Shown piece by piece: positions 46,601 through 49,509 of a DNA stretch of 64,000 nucleotides. The position numbers were made by a program, and so were the translations under genes. A model generated the notes under the pieces. It saw only the letters and a list, made by a program, of their open reading frames with translations, ran no database searches and was not told the DNA's origin. Every line of letters starts with the position of its first letter. The stretch's first letter is position 1. Source of the DNA: Ariolimax columbianus. Its lineage: Eukaryota > Mollusca > Gastropoda > Stylommatophora > Arionidae. Location of the stretch: contig JAVGWX010000013.1 in the NCBI GenBank assembly GCA_036924085.1, forward strand, positions 45,503,175 through 45,567,174, written 5' to 3'.

Positions 46601-48577
46601 GGCTACATCCAGCTCACGCCAGAGCTGGAACTTGCACGGGTGCATCTGCCCCTGTAGAAGTAAAGGTCATCTAGGACTCTCTTCTACTAGAGGATTCTTC
46701 TTCTTCGTACGCTGTCAAACGTCAATCTGTATTTTTTAGAAAAAAGCAGCTGTCATCATGAGGCTGTCGACACTGCCATAGAGCTTGTCTAGTGTTGCCA
46801 CTGGTGATGGCCACATGTGCTTTCTCTGGTCCTCGTATGTCGGGCAGTTTTGTAGCAGATGTTCAGCGGTCATTTTCCCGGTACTGCAAGTGCATTCGTC
46901 AGTGCCACCTATCTTCAGTTTATTGAATAGGTGGTACCTCAGTCTGTTGTGGCCTGTGCGGAGTCTGAAGACCACGACCTGCTCTCTTCTGTTCAACTGG
47001 TAATAGGCATCGTTTTTTTGTGTAGCCAGTATGTTATGTCTCCCATTTGGCCATGTATCTGGCCCTAATGTCTTTTGGACTCTTCGTAGGTCACACTAAA
47101 ATCTGGTTGTGGTAGTCTTGCACCTTCTTTTGCCAGTCTGTCTGCCTCCTCGTTGCCTTGAATGTTACAGTGGGATGGAACCCACTGTACCACTACTCTT
47201 TTTGGTGCGGACTGCTGGCATAGTTGACAGAGTACTGCTCTTAAATCATTAAGTTCAGTATTTTTCTGGCTTTTTAGTGCTGTGACTACGGCCAGGGCAT
47301 CTGTAAACATACAAGGGGATTCAATCCAGTACATGTATGTTACACTGTGATGTTTTATCCTGAGGGTGTGATCTATCTATCTCCACCTACAACATATCTA
47401 ATGTTGAAACAGACAAATAATTGCACGTCTTGTTGTCGCTATTTCAGAACTAAATGTAAAGTAGAAATAGTGGCTTACAACAGCCAGGTTAGATAAAAAT
47501 GTCAAACATGACGTGGCAAAGTAATGTAGGACAAAATGTAATACATAATATGTGCTAAATTAGTCTAAAGATGCATTTTTGTAATGCTCATTGCTATTGT
47601 TATGTGTCAGGTGACTTGCAGCAGCTTAATCATTCCAATCAAATTATGTGTTTTAACCATATACTGTGTGTTATGTTTCAGGTGACTTGCAGGAGCTTGA
47701 ACATTCAAATCAACAGCAACAGGAGCAACTCAGCCAGGACCAGCATCATCAGCAGCAGTCACGGTTTTCTTCACACCTTCAGGAAAACAGGACACCCAGA
47801 GGCAGAGGTCGTGGAAGAGGCCGTGGCCGCGGGTTGGAACCCGGAGAAAAATCTCCTCATTCTGGAATTGGCTATAGAGGGGACAACCGCCTTGTGGAAT
47901 GCCAACAGGATCTCTTGCTGGTTAAGATTGACAATACTGCATCGGATAAAAGTGTGGAGGTGAAATATGATGATGAAGAATTTCCTACCTTGACTTCCAC
48001 AATGCCAAACCAGCTGCCACAAAAAGCCGCCACTATTCCAGGACGTGGGCCAACTGGCCGCACTTCAAACTACCGCTCGAGGCATAATCCCAATGGTGAT
48101 GAATTGCATCAGCAGAAGAGCCATCACCAGAAAAACAAGCCTGAAGCTAATGCTGTGGAGTCCTCAGCGGGAGAAAAGCAGGCTGCTACTGCTACTTCAA
48201 ATATCAATCCAGGTTCAGCAGCTGTTGACCACAGCAAAGATGAGACTCATTTGCAAGCATCTTCTCTCTCTAAAAACAATGAAGATAGCGATGAATGGGA
48301 GGATTGCACAGGATCTTCCGAGGAGCATAAATCCGATGTTTTGGATGAAACCAAAGAGGAAAACACTGTCCAACACCTGCACCTTGAGTGCGCACTGAAC
48401 CCTGATGCAATAGAGTTCTTGCCAACCTCCCCTGATTTTATGAAAACCCCACCAGGACATGTGAAAGTCCTGGACTGGGCCGCAGATGGTTGTCCTACTT
48501 CTCCTTTGTCAAACGACTCCATGACCTCACCACATCCTTTGTCTCAAGGAGAGCCATCTATCTCTCCGCAGAGCTGA
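1610..48577 (+). CDS. CCDC9: CCDC9-like protein, 12 coding exons (gene-level entry)
   Basis: Exons: 1610-1639, 2915-3028, 10437-10505, 12064-12162, 15942-16088, 22985-23104, 31344-31388, 36394-36453, 40742-40894, 43010-43188, 43992-44050, 47682-48577. They total 1971 nt, or 656 residues plus TGA. All introns are GT..AG and all phases agree: introns 1-9 phase 0, intron 10 phase 2, intron 11 phase 1. Recognition rests on exon 2 (KEEKEALLNKKMDMIRQSNK), which matches the N-terminal helix of CCDC9/CCDC9B, and on exons 9-10 (NYGGG...MTGKER...EEWKAEREK...WKRAWDADK), which match its central block. Arg-Gly tracts in exons 4, 5 and 12 suggest RNA binding. Human CCDC9 is annotated as a probable exon junction complex component. 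The vertebrate Glu/Arg-rich block before the central domain was not found here, so one small phase-0 exon in intron 8 may be missed or lost. Confidence 0.85.
2052..2395 (+). mobile_element. Mariner remnant M1 (5' part of transposase)
   Basis: The opening segment (gatattggatagttgaaaaa) is shared with remnants at 19915 and 53105. The + strand frame at about 2208-2376 encodes a mariner helix-turn-helix region (GKGLSAKDIHKEM ... HNWIDTFSQGR), then stops. Only the N-terminal quarter of the transposase is present. Confidence 0.75.
2625..2775. repeat. Short degenerate tandem repeat
   Basis: Three to four diverged units of about 40 bp containing 'ggctgttt..agcact'. Confidence 0.4.
2915..3028 (+). 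CDS. CCDC9: CCDC9-like exon 2
   Basis: 38 codons between gcag (2911-2914) and a gttggt donor, phase 0 at both ends. It encodes the charged helix typical of the CCDC9 N-terminus (TKEEKEALLNKKMDMIRQS), predicted coiled coil. This is the most diagnostic N-terminal segment. Confidence 0.88.
3140..3430 (-). repeat. Old family A-related repeat
   Basis: Contains diverged versions of family A landmarks in the same order: a gaggttgcaatatctg-like segment, a 'cctttcg' box and 'cagcccattcactgctgcg'. It is much more diverged than the copies at 37102 or 57954. Sense is on the minus strand by comparison with those copies. Confidence 0.4.
3938..4115 (+). mobile_element. tRNA-derived SINE, family F
   Basis: A box (ttagctcagtttatagcgag) and B box (tggttcgaattgt) resemble a tRNA head on the + strand. 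A core follows, reading ctccagtcagctaagctgtg and then aatgggtacctga. The same core occurs in families C and G. Not a functional tRNA, because no clean acceptor stem is visible. Confidence 0.6.
4240..4552 (+). mobile_element. LINE 3' end, RNase H family L1 (copy 1)
   Basis: Frameshifted remnant of the C-terminal region that follows RNase H in a non-LTR retrotransposon. Recognisable parts include the Cys/His segment (CPTYEDQRKH in the intact reading) and SPVATLDKLYGSVDSL. It ends in a GAA repeat (4537-4551), the tail of this family. Five more copies in the window lie on the minus strand. Confidence 0.75.
4555..4684. repeat. Tandem repeat containing a TTAA target
   Basis: About two and a half units of roughly 51 bp containing gtgatataaagtaagaatat followed by TTAAATACATTACTAGCA. 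The piggyBac element is inserted at the TTAA of the last unit; the unit resumes at 7683 on the other side. Confidence 0.8.
4685..7682 (+). mobile_element. Nearly complete piggyBac element, about 3.0 kb
   Basis: TTAA target duplications lie at 4681-4684 and 7683-7686. The inner ends are imperfect inverted repeats: CACAATAAGTCCC on the left and CACTTTCAGTCCC on the right (inverted). The transposase reading frame is on the + strand at 4940-6799. From 6800 to 7682 is AT-rich non-coding sequence. The flanking tandem unit continues across the insertion, which confirms the ends. Confidence 0.9.
4940..6799 (+). pseudogene. Decayed piggyBac transposase (PGBD-like)
   Basis: Transposase of the DDE_Tnp_1_7 family, which excises and inserts DNA at TTAA. 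The N-terminal part (4940-5416) is acidic and Ser-rich. The frame shifts by one base in a seven-T run near 5402, continues through the conserved NAVVGILIAS and WRTVGNYY region, and shifts again near 5699. The catalytic core (about 5700-6500) keeps its three acidic motifs: IDEMVIGWKGR, FADRFYSS and NSCDRMDQM. A TAA at 6698-6700 interrupts the C-terminal Cys-rich zinc-binding domain (CVHC ... CSGC ... CPKNC), which is still readable in the same frame to TAG 6797-6799. Few other lesions are visible, so inactivation seems fairly recent. A non-functional gene is inferred. Confidence 0.9.
7895..8155 (-). repeat. Old family A-related repeat
   Basis: Shares with 3140-3430 and 15303-15540 the sequence order 'gaggttgcaatatctg', 'tggcgttctctattctctta' and 'cagcttatacattatg'. 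Strongly diverged. Confidence 0.4.
8165..8665 (+). mobile_element. LINE 3' end with C2H2-like terminus (copy 1)
   Basis: The reading (CMPEERISKQLL ... RDSLKVSLGSFNI ... AEGAQITE) is the usual C-terminus of a LINE polyprotein that ends in a zinc finger. Here the finger is damaged (CPQYGRICHFRIELYNHKRTH has Tyr for the second Cys). A second copy lies at 21985-22520. Confidence 0.7.
9165..9412 (-). mobile_element. tRNA-derived SINE, family C
   Basis: On the minus strand a head with a 'gtgtaatggtagtgccctc' A box and an 'agggttcaacaacc' B box is followed by the body shared with 28845-29090. The aagtcaggcactcatttgca segment corresponds to the common SINE core. Confidence 0.6.
9535..10005 (-). mobile_element. 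LINE reverse transcriptase C-terminal remnant
   Basis: Minus-strand frames encode FPIVVYGCETWTVTQ and LKYFSHIKRHNNLEKPLMEG, the post-RT region of RTE-like LINEs, with frameshifts between them. It is closely related to 61150-61790. Confidence 0.75.
10150..10425 (-). mobile_element. tRNA-derived SINE, family C-like
   Basis: On the minus strand a perfect B box (TGGTTCGAATC) and a plausible A box (gttgcggagctctgtttac) precede a body containing the shared core (gtatccatctacagttgggt on the + strand). It ends about 12 bp before the pyrimidine tract of exon 3's acceptor. Confidence 0.6.
10437..10505 (+). CDS. CCDC9: CCDC9-like exon 3
   Basis: 23 codons, phase 0 at both ends, flanked by ttgcag and gtcagt. 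It continues the N-terminal helix (LIEADKKRAEEAGQ), matching the position in vertebrate CCDC9 just after exon 2's segment. Confidence 0.88.
10724..10745 (+). repeat. Poly-G run (22 G)
   Basis: Uninterrupted G22 in intron 3. It could form G-quadruplex DNA or RNA; its length is likely uncertain in the assembly. Confidence 0.9.
10746..11300. other. Intron 3 sequence, no assigned feature
   Basis: AT-rich. Includes a frame (10816-11007) with a repeated 'aaaacaaaacat' segment that has no recognisable product. Confidence 0.4.
11305..11580 (-). mobile_element. tRNA-derived SINE, family G
   Basis: On the minus strand the head reads gccgtagcacagtggttagt (A box) and then agggttcagtttgg (B box). The body has the shared core in diverged form (gtacccaatttctatgactg on the + strand). 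A related copy is at 54325-54515. Confidence 0.6.
12064..12162 (+). CDS. CCDC9: CCDC9-like exon 4 (RG-rich)
   Basis: 33 codons, phase 0, between ttcacag and gtatga. Contains GPRPRGRGRG followed by basic sequence; Arg-Gly tracts of this kind commonly bind RNA and are methylated. Confidence 0.85.
12235..13100 (+). mobile_element. LINE reverse transcriptase 3' half remnant
   Basis: The + strand encodes the RT catalytic motif AYADDIVLV (YADD codons at 12340-12351), then LTYLGSSFSSDG, PVLLYGSET and MEDGRISKDILYRELASG. Stops and frameshifts interrupt it. Confidence 0.8.
13330..13690 (-). repeat. Family I repeat (copy I1)
   Basis: About 350 bp, similar to 27115-27465 (inverted), 53800-54140, 55385-55620 and 23630-23895 (inverted). 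Landmarks are 'cacatctcgagtgtgctgatg', 'tcctccaggtagttgtgc' and 'tatttctcctgaccctggct'. In sense orientation the family ends in a CAA-type tail. Confidence 0.7.
13920..14926. mobile_element. Non-autonomous piggyBac-like MITE, about 1.0 kb
   Basis: TTAA duplications are at 13916-13919 and 14927-14930. The ends are imperfect inverted repeats: cccttttgacactgc on the left and ccttaatgacactaatg on the right (inverted). There is no transposase frame. The interior (14350-14640) resembles 40950-41270. A SINE lies inside at 14077. Confidence 0.75.
14077..14355 (+). mobile_element. tRNA-derived SINE, family D
   Basis: A tRNA-like head with A box (tggcgaagtggttaagccg) and a perfect B box (gggttcgactcc) spans roughly 14078-14145. 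A body of about 200 bp follows, ending near ctttgccttttttag. Possible target duplication: agagaaattat on the left and agagacataaa on the right. Confidence 0.7.
15100..15300 (+). repeat. Family A partial copy
   Basis: Contains the diagnostic sense-strand run gttggaccgaaaggtgcaaa, then tcgcagtcaagctgtaaac, ending with gtgggagattgagaatgaac. 5'-truncated. Confidence 0.65.
15303..15540 (-). repeat. Family A diverged copy, inverted
   Basis: Minus-sense family A sequence starting at cttcttctgtattcgtgtcg. It lies head-on against the previous copy, making an imperfect inverted repeat. Confidence 0.55.
15590..15785 (+). mobile_element. LINE C-terminal fragment with GAACT tail
   Basis: Encodes KTILEGRVEGSRSRGRQ and then WVNMIRRWTGKILSDCT, a LINE C-terminus, and ends in 'ttgaactgaactga'. 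The same type of tail ends the LINE at 41482-42360. Confidence 0.75.
15942..16088 (+). CDS. CCDC9: CCDC9-like exon 5
   Basis: 49 codons, phase 0, between ttaaag and gttggt. Contains HYEPIVDTTDLSDHKGRGRG. The YEPIVD..DL motif recurs in exon 6, suggesting an internal duplication. The end is basic (TRKAKRYPTVEDE). Confidence 0.85.
16089..16537. other. Intron 5, unassigned
   Basis: No gene. Short frames near 16020-16230 and 16322-16516 have no domain or splice support. Confidence 0.4.
16551..16906 (-). mobile_element. Family A retroposon (copy A1)
   Basis: About 356 bp. Read on the minus strand it runs from a gatcaagacactgagcagcg-type start to a GAAGAAGAAG tail (16551-16560). Target duplications are cagtccaggttat (16538-16550) and cagcccaggttat (16907-16919). 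Confidence 0.85.
16930..17930. other. Intron 5, unassigned
   Basis: No protein gene or known repeat recognised in about 1 kb. Confidence 0.4.
17945..18010 (-). mobile_element. CR1-like LINE extreme 3' end
   Basis: Shares 'ttaacttaacgtctttatac' and the following 45 bp with the 3' end of the CR1-like fragment at 25885-26115. Confidence 0.6.
18030..18125 (-). repeat. Family H fragment
   Basis: Matches the part of family H around gactcaaacactagagctaa and cagttaggcaccatctatag. Confidence 0.6.
18145..18415 (-). mobile_element. tRNA-derived SINE, family E (copy 1)
   Basis: On the minus strand the head reads ctcagtggtctcgaggtaag (A box) and catgttcaaatcatgg (B box). The body contains a 'gtgtcgagcacgttaaaaat' segment. 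A related copy is at 49510-49690. Confidence 0.65.
18530..18795 (-). mobile_element. tRNA-derived SINE, family C with poly-C run
   Basis: On the minus strand the head (tgtagcctagtcgacagaga) precedes the shared core (acacatttacagcttggtcg on +). A run of 18 C lies at 18689-18706. The best match is 57330-57560. Confidence 0.6.
19195..19790 (+). mobile_element. RTE-like LINE 3' remnant
   Basis: The + frames encode INSYIYLDQEITNSHQLNRE, VVIPAMIPASE and IQRAMERRTLSFSLRDRI. These are the post-RT motifs of RTE-like LINEs, with several frameshifts. Confidence 0.75.
19915..20590 (+). mobile_element. Mariner remnant M2
   Basis: Opens with the segment shared with 2052 and 53105. Later frames show the mariner C-terminal half: a histidine/asparagine catalytic-loop region repeated in part (20230-20330 and 20330-20410), then RRFVNGEEVELEVQLWLKQQ and LIKQWDKCIDVSG. 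Internal deletions and stops. Confidence 0.75.
20591..21350. other. Intron 5, AT-rich, unassigned
   Basis: No gene or repeat family identified. Confidence 0.4.
21355..21800 (+). mobile_element. LINE post-RT remnant
   Basis: Encodes KIRMIKCYIYSTLLC, METWTMNKELEDRTKSLEMW and GHIPWKPKLTNVEVLETM across a frameshift. A LINE C-terminal region, related to 63120-63480. Confidence 0.75.
21985..22520 (+). mobile_element. LINE 3' end with C2H2-like terminus (copy 2)
   Basis: Nucleotide similarity to 8165-8665 across the whole length, from ctgtctgcgtaggctgctca to the trailing tctgatattggtgtcatctt. Frames are more broken than in copy 1. Confidence 0.7.
22985..23104 (+). CDS. CCDC9: CCDC9-like exon 6
   Basis: 40 codons, phase 0, between atgcag and gtgagt. 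Encodes FEYEPIVDMKDLDKRFGPLF, repeating the exon 5 motif, then a Ser/His-rich end. Confidence 0.85.
23400..24045. repeat. 47-bp tandem array interrupted by a family I copy
   Basis: Units contain aacaagaatttcattacttt and then ttagaatttttaccctgaca. They occupy 23400-23625 and 23890-24045. The middle is a family I copy (I5). Confidence 0.8.
23630..23895 (+). repeat. Family I repeat (copy I5)
   Basis: Sense orientation, ending with gtgggcattcaacaacaac, that is, the CAA-type tail. Inserted in the 47-bp array. Confidence 0.7.
24046..25000. other. Intron 6, mostly unassigned
   Basis: No gene. Around 24720-24970 there are faint family I-like words (cctgtttccaggcatg, gtcaggtaaaacatactgat), too diverged to call. 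Confidence 0.4.
25005..25264 (+). mobile_element. tRNA-derived SINE, family B (copy B1, best preserved)
   Basis: A head with A box (gtgggctagtggttaagtga) and B box (gggttcgctcccc) at about 25008-25075 is followed by a 150-bp body and an A-rich tail (25240-25264). Possible target duplication: gtctcgcat on the left and gcctcgcat on the right. Confidence 0.85.
25490..26415. repeat. Composite repeat with 'cccggcgttgccc' start
   Basis: Begins agtgcccggcgttgcccagg and ends with ttcagatcggtgaagtggtt and a TA-rich tail. Invertebrate genomes often contain repeats with this start and end; the class is not certain. A CR1-like fragment lies inside. Confidence 0.45.
25885..26115 (-). mobile_element. CR1-like LINE C-terminus
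   Basis: The minus strand encodes FFSQRVLNDWEALSQEIAEA and then SINAFKNRLDAH, the classic C-terminal motif of CR1-like reverse transcriptases. The 3' end is 'acgttaagttaagttt'. Confidence 0.85.
26416..27110. other. Intron 6, unassigned
   Basis: No gene or repeat family recognised. Confidence 0.4.
27115..27465 (+). repeat. Family I repeat (copy I2)
   Basis: Sense orientation. Ends gggcattcgaaacaacaaca, the clearest example of the CAA-type tail. Confidence 0.75.
27775..28250 (-). mobile_element. LINE post-RT remnant
   Basis: The minus strand encodes VTKRKLYNMIFLPTLCYQSQ and WTLTSKDKRNILTTEMKCLH, typical of the region downstream of the RT palm in RTE-like LINEs. Confidence 0.75.
28255..28675. 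repeat. Degenerate minisatellite, about 27-30 bp unit
   Basis: About 14 units built on aaatttataggactgaggaa followed by taaaggg. Starts directly after the LINE remnant. Confidence 0.8.
28845..29090 (-). mobile_element. tRNA-derived SINE, family C (clear head)
   Basis: On the minus strand the head reads attagcacagtggtagagaa (A box) and cggggttcaactacc (B box). The core lies at 28980-29010 (aggtacccatttacagctgg on +). Confidence 0.7.
29255..29700 (-). mobile_element. LINE post-RT remnant
   Basis: The minus strand encodes GTMFTQDGRLDRKVESRTQK and INSILIPTLCYHCQTWTLTK. Related to 27775-28250. Confidence 0.75.
29701..30230. other. Intron 6, AT-rich, unassigned
   Basis: No gene recognised. Confidence 0.4.
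30235..30560. repeat. Tandem repeat, about 60-bp unit
   Basis: Five units containing cttctagtgtacttgacaaa and then gtcattttggccaaaacatg. Confidence 0.85.
30903..31231 (-). mobile_element. Family A retroposon (copy A2)
   Basis: Near full length, minus sense. Target duplication tgtctctatc (30893-30902) and tgtttctatc (31232-31241). The GAA tail is almost gone. Confidence 0.8.
31344..31388 (+). CDS. CCDC9: CCDC9-like exon 7
   Basis: 15 codons (EDNSGQHQPYRRNNE), phase 0, between tgcag and gttagt. It is placed by splice signals, frame and hydrophilic composition rather than by homology, so it is less certain than exons 2, 9 and 10. Confidence 0.65.
31389..31960. other. Intron 7 start, unassigned
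   Basis: A tRNA-like B box (tccttggttcgaatccatg) occurs at about 31450-31468 without a convincing A box. Otherwise AT-rich. Confidence 0.4.
31980..32210 (+). mobile_element. SINE-like remnant with perfect B box
   Basis: aagtggcgtaaaggt (weak A box) precedes caggttcgaattgca (B box) and a ccgtgtccagtttggc segment. The same B box and following words recur at 62255-62335. It is followed by a LINE 3'-UTR-like segment (tctgatgatgtcgtcatcac). Confidence 0.5.
32500..32612 (+). mobile_element. SINE family B, 3' half (copy B4)
   Basis: Matches the body of B1 from gaagtcagatgcactgtgct to the poly-A tail (A14 at 32599-32612). The head is missing. Confidence 0.75.
32765..32890 (-). mobile_element. SINE family B fragment, inverted (copy B5)
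   Basis: Reverse complement of the B1 body (tgcactatgtttttattttg, then cttacgt-type words, then gggtttgcttccccaggg). With B4 it forms an inverted pair 150 bp apart. Confidence 0.7.
32960..33300 (-). mobile_element. LINE C-terminal remnant
   Basis: The minus strand encodes QDLGHLMICPNF and, in another frame, ERDLLKANDRAIQVAEHWMN. This is the Cys/His-containing C-terminus found in RNase H-type LINEs. Confidence 0.6.
33690..36168 (-). pseudogene. Long RTE-like LINE, 5'-truncated, inactive
   Basis: Read from 36168 downward. The last 90 residues of the endonuclease come first (ILLGDAKVGTDNLGYKQIMG, then DHICVSQ), followed by a linker with SDHH-type context lost. Reverse transcriptase follows: GKAAGPDGIAAEA, then SNYRGITLLS, motif A FIDYEKAFDSVD, motif B GVRQGCLLSPFLF and motif C YADD (34450-34461). 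A C-terminal WIGHTLQKAQFN ... ALTWNPQGKSERGRPK block ends near 33704. The protein is broken into at least six frames. It lies antisense to the host gene in intron 7. Clade assignment (RTE-like) is by motif resemblance. Confidence 0.88.
36394..36453 (+). CDS. CCDC9: CCDC9-like exon 8
   Basis: 20 codons (ADGLSNASGRAYKGRLKDDE), phase 0, between tgcag and gtaagc. Support comes from strong splice sites and frame continuity. In vertebrates a Glu/Arg-rich segment follows at this point; no matching exon was found before 40742. Confidence 0.7.
36838..37540 (-). mobile_element. Second copy of the RTE-like LINE, short fragment
   Basis: Nucleotide match to 35690-36010: cttgtagcacttgacatctg, tctcctggtgttgcaataag, gtggtctgatgctacat and so on. 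Interrupted by family A copy A3 at 37102-37459. Confidence 0.8.
37102..37459 (-). mobile_element. Family A retroposon (copy A3)
   Basis: 358 bp, minus sense, with a clear GAA tail (37102-37115). Perfect 12-bp target duplication tgttagcgatct (37090-37101 and 37460-37471) inside the LINE fragment. Confidence 0.92.
37727..38268 (-). mobile_element. L1-family LINE 3' end with RNase H (copy 2)
   Basis: The longest intact frame (38276-37770) encodes VVVQWVLSHCNIQGNEEADR, the RNase H C-terminal motif, then LNRREQVVVSRLRTG and the Cys/His tail. Target duplication agaaacact (37718-37726 and 38269-38277). 5'-truncated; the GAA tail points toward 37727. Confidence 0.88.
38361..38880. other. Intron 8, unassigned
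   Basis: No gene; searched by eye for a missing CCDC9 exon without success. Confidence 0.4.
38885..39177 (+). mobile_element. LINE C-terminal fragment
   Basis: Encodes GLVKEVLKDRTQGERGSCRP and then QAYRDMKTYAELKMAVDD, a LINE C-terminus. It abuts the tandem array that follows. Confidence 0.65.
39178..39935. repeat. Minisatellite: 39-bp units grading into about 57-bp units
   Basis: 39178-39475 has about eight near-identical 39-bp units (gacttgatgatgaaggtgtt, gggggtcacaagactgaat). 39476-39935 has longer, diverged units with an extra 'ccaaaccagtcccagga' segment. Because 39 is divisible by 3, frames stay open on both strands; these ORFs are artefacts. Confidence 0.92.
40025..40728 (-). mobile_element. 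LINE 3' end, RNase H family L2 (copy 1)
   Basis: The minus strand encodes DGQIKIFRLRTGHCILKTHL, LRDTATCDCEAPKQTPE and ECPTYADQREAVW, the C-terminus after RNase H. It extends to within 14 bp of exon 9. The second copy is 50955-51935. Confidence 0.82.
40742..40894 (+). CDS. CCDC9: CCDC9-like exon 9
   Basis: 51 codons, phase 0, between ttcacag and gtgagt. Contains PSFNPLADRRRSDKRDD and HPRNYGGGDLSRVK, aligning with the conserved central block of CCDC9 (Asn-Trp/Tyr-Gly-Gly). One of the strongest homology segments. Confidence 0.9.
40930..41270. repeat. Fragment related to the piggyBac-like MITE
   Basis: Contains a C15 run (40935-40949), then gaaataaaggacttgttggt, tgttagtttctgagatacaa and gcctcagaaaaat. 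This matches the interior of 13920-14926 in order. Ends not resolved. Confidence 0.55.
41272..41481. repeat. 46-bp minisatellite, left block
   Basis: Four to five units of ggaactgtcaaaatccacag followed by gagtaaggcgagggatattt. The array resumes at 42361 after a LINE insertion. Confidence 0.9.
41482..42360 (-). mobile_element. LINE 3' portion inserted in minisatellite
   Basis: One open frame of 263 codons (42273-41482) covers the RT motif FADD (42247-42258), LYACETWTI, RRMAWCRHIARSNG and PGQRGRGRPRKRWVDNITEW. The stop lies in the terminal GAACT repeats, so there is essentially no 3' UTR. Target duplication atccacaggagt (41470-41481 and 42361-42372). 5'-truncated and otherwise intact, so it is a young insertion. 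Confidence 0.92.
42361..42745. repeat. 46-bp minisatellite, right block
   Basis: Eight units of tctatggagctcaggggatc followed by cacaagagtagtgccaggaa. Right-block units differ from the left block at several positions (gctcagggg against actgtcaaaa). Confidence 0.9.
43010..43188 (+). CDS. CCDC9: CCDC9-like exon 10
   Basis: 179 nt between ggcag and gtaagt, entering in phase 0 and leaving in phase 2. Encodes LMITMTGKERRNHEEWKAER, then EKYDKERIQRQ and WKRAWDADK, closely matching the most conserved CCDC9 segment. Strongest identification point for the gene. Confidence 0.93.
43385..43558 (+). repeat. Family A, 3' part
   Basis: Sense strand from gtatcggaccgaaaggttca to gagattgagaacgaaccaag and a GAGAAGAAGAAG tail. 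Confidence 0.7.
43808..43910. repeat. CA microsatellite
   Basis: (CA)n blocks separated by 'aaatacactca' interruptions. Confidence 0.95.
43992..44050 (+). CDS. CCDC9: CCDC9-like exon 11
   Basis: 59 nt between cccag and gtacaa, in at phase 2 and out at phase 1. In the linked frame it encodes NDEQASLYDSSSVEHAPRS. Called from splice sites plus the phase match to exons 10 and 12. Confidence 0.75.
44202..45540 (+). pseudogene. Mariner (Mos1/SETMAR-like) element, inactive
   Basis: Terminal inverted repeats: left GGTCTGTTCAAAAAG, right (inverted) CGAGGTGTGTTCAATAAATT, flanked by TA. Broken + strand frames show RINIKFLLQALEDIREDS (helix-turn-helix), NCHLEIADECNISIESRHDI and EAWVYKYDIKINMQSSQ. A SINE interrupts the N-terminal helix-turn-helix region at 44436-44657. 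Many stops, so it is old. Confidence 0.85.
44436..44657 (+). mobile_element. tRNA-derived SINE, family B (copy B2)
   Basis: The head has gtgtggtctagtgacacg (A box region) and ggattcactccccaa (B box). A short A-rich tail follows. Perfect 12-bp target duplication aagtttttgctt (44424-44435 and 44658-44669) within the mariner. Confidence 0.93.
45556..45908 (+). mobile_element. Family A retroposon (copy A4)
   Basis: Sense strand, from gggatcaagatgttgagcag to gagattgagaatgaacgaag. Target duplication cacttacaaa (45546-45555 and 45909-45918). It sits a few bases beyond the mariner's end. Confidence 0.9.
45919..46240 (-). mobile_element. L1-family LINE 3' end (copy 3)
   Basis: Same Cys/His tail region as copies 1, 2 and 4 (cactgccatagagcttgtct, then gatggccacatgtgctttct), diverged and frameshifted. 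Confidence 0.75.
46335..46690 (+). repeat. Family H copy (H2)
   Basis: Sense orientation: gtaagaggcgactgtgcgac, ggcataacaccagtcatgg, gcggagtaataagctgctca, then ccagagctgg. The tail is degenerate (ctaggactctct). Confidence 0.75.
46694..47335 (-). mobile_element. L1-family LINE 3' end with RNase H (copy 4)
   Basis: Frames encode FTDALAVVTALKSQKN and VVVQWVPSHCNIQGNEEADR (RNase H), then NRREQVVVFRLRTGHNRLRY and the Cys/His tail. The longest RNase H coverage in the window. Confidence 0.85.
47598..47714 (+). promoter_or_regulatory. Duplicated splice acceptor before exon 12
   Basis: Two similar blocks of about 45 bp, 71 bp apart: gtgtcag/gtgacttgcagcagctt (acceptor ending 47610) and gtttcag/gtgacttgcaggagctt (acceptor ending 47681). 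The downstream site keeps the frame. The upstream site adds 71 nt and shifts the frame, leading to a stop at 47961-47963. Confidence 0.8.
47682..48577 (+). CDS. CCDC9: CCDC9-like exon 12 (terminal coding exon)
   Basis: 896 nt to TGA 48575-48577, entering in phase 1. About 298 residues: a Gln/His-rich start, an Arg-Gly run (about 47800-47835, RGRGRGRGRGRG), VEVKYDDEEFPTL, a low-complexity Ser/Lys region, the acidic EDSDEWEDCTGSSEE (compare the Trp-Glu-Asp acidic stretch of vertebrate CCDC9) and a Ser/Pro-rich C-terminus. Base composition is clearly higher in GC than the flanks. Confidence 0.88.
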
Positions 48578-49509
48578 GCCTTCAGTTATATCCCCAGAGG
48601 AAGTAAGTAGTCTGCCACACAGTGGCCAGCCCCATTCATGGTTCATGAACTCTTCCTCAGGGAGGTGCATCTTAAAGGGAGCAACAAGAAACCACAAGAA
48701 CGGAGCAGGAGTATGTACAATCAGTGAGCTACAAGAGCCAACAGTATCCATTAGTGTTCACCATTTGCTGATAGGGACTGAGTACCTATGAGTCGGCCTG
48801 GATTGTATTGATACAGAATCTTCTTCACAGATCGCAAAGAAGACAACAGAAAAACAATGTTCCCCCTTTTTTTCTTCGTTATTCTTCCTCAGATCAAGGT
48901 CCTGGTTTGTAAGACTGTTTTATTATCTCCATACAGCTTTTTGTCTCGTATCTGTCCCACAAAGCTAGTTTTGTTCTGTCTCTTCTTCTATGAACACATC
49001 TATGAAAAGCTTCATTGTATTTTAAAGTTGACCATTGAGTATTATTTTCAGTCTGAAGATGGCAACTTGCTCTTTCGTAGTTAAAACGTAGTAGTTGTCT
49101 ACTTTTTGGAGTTGGCGGAGTGGATAACACAAAGATACAAAACACAAGAGAGAAGTTGGTTAAATGTGAGATTGAGGTAGTTTTTGTCAAAACTACTCCT
49201 GTACTCCTGCTGAGTTGTTCTCACTTTTTGAACTTCCTCTGGTGGTAGATAGTAAGTAGCTCTTCTTATATCCGAGGGTGTAATGAAGAAGGTGGGCCAG
49301 AGTCTTCCTGAGTGTAATGCAATGCAATACCTTTTAGTAGGATCAACTTTACAGAGATCACAGTTTTGATCCTCATCTTGTTGGTCAAGCTGCTGTAGCA
49401 CAACCTGTTTTCCAGGTGCATGCTATCCTTGTTCTTTTTGGGATCAATTTGACATTTTTCCGTGATGAACTGAACCATAGTCTAGAGTTCTTTTCATTAG
49501 TTCCATTCA

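Noticed and set aside
47571..47963. 130-codon ORF overlapping the start of exon 12 as a separate gene
   Set aside because: It is the frame that would result from using the upstream decoy acceptor; no independent domain.
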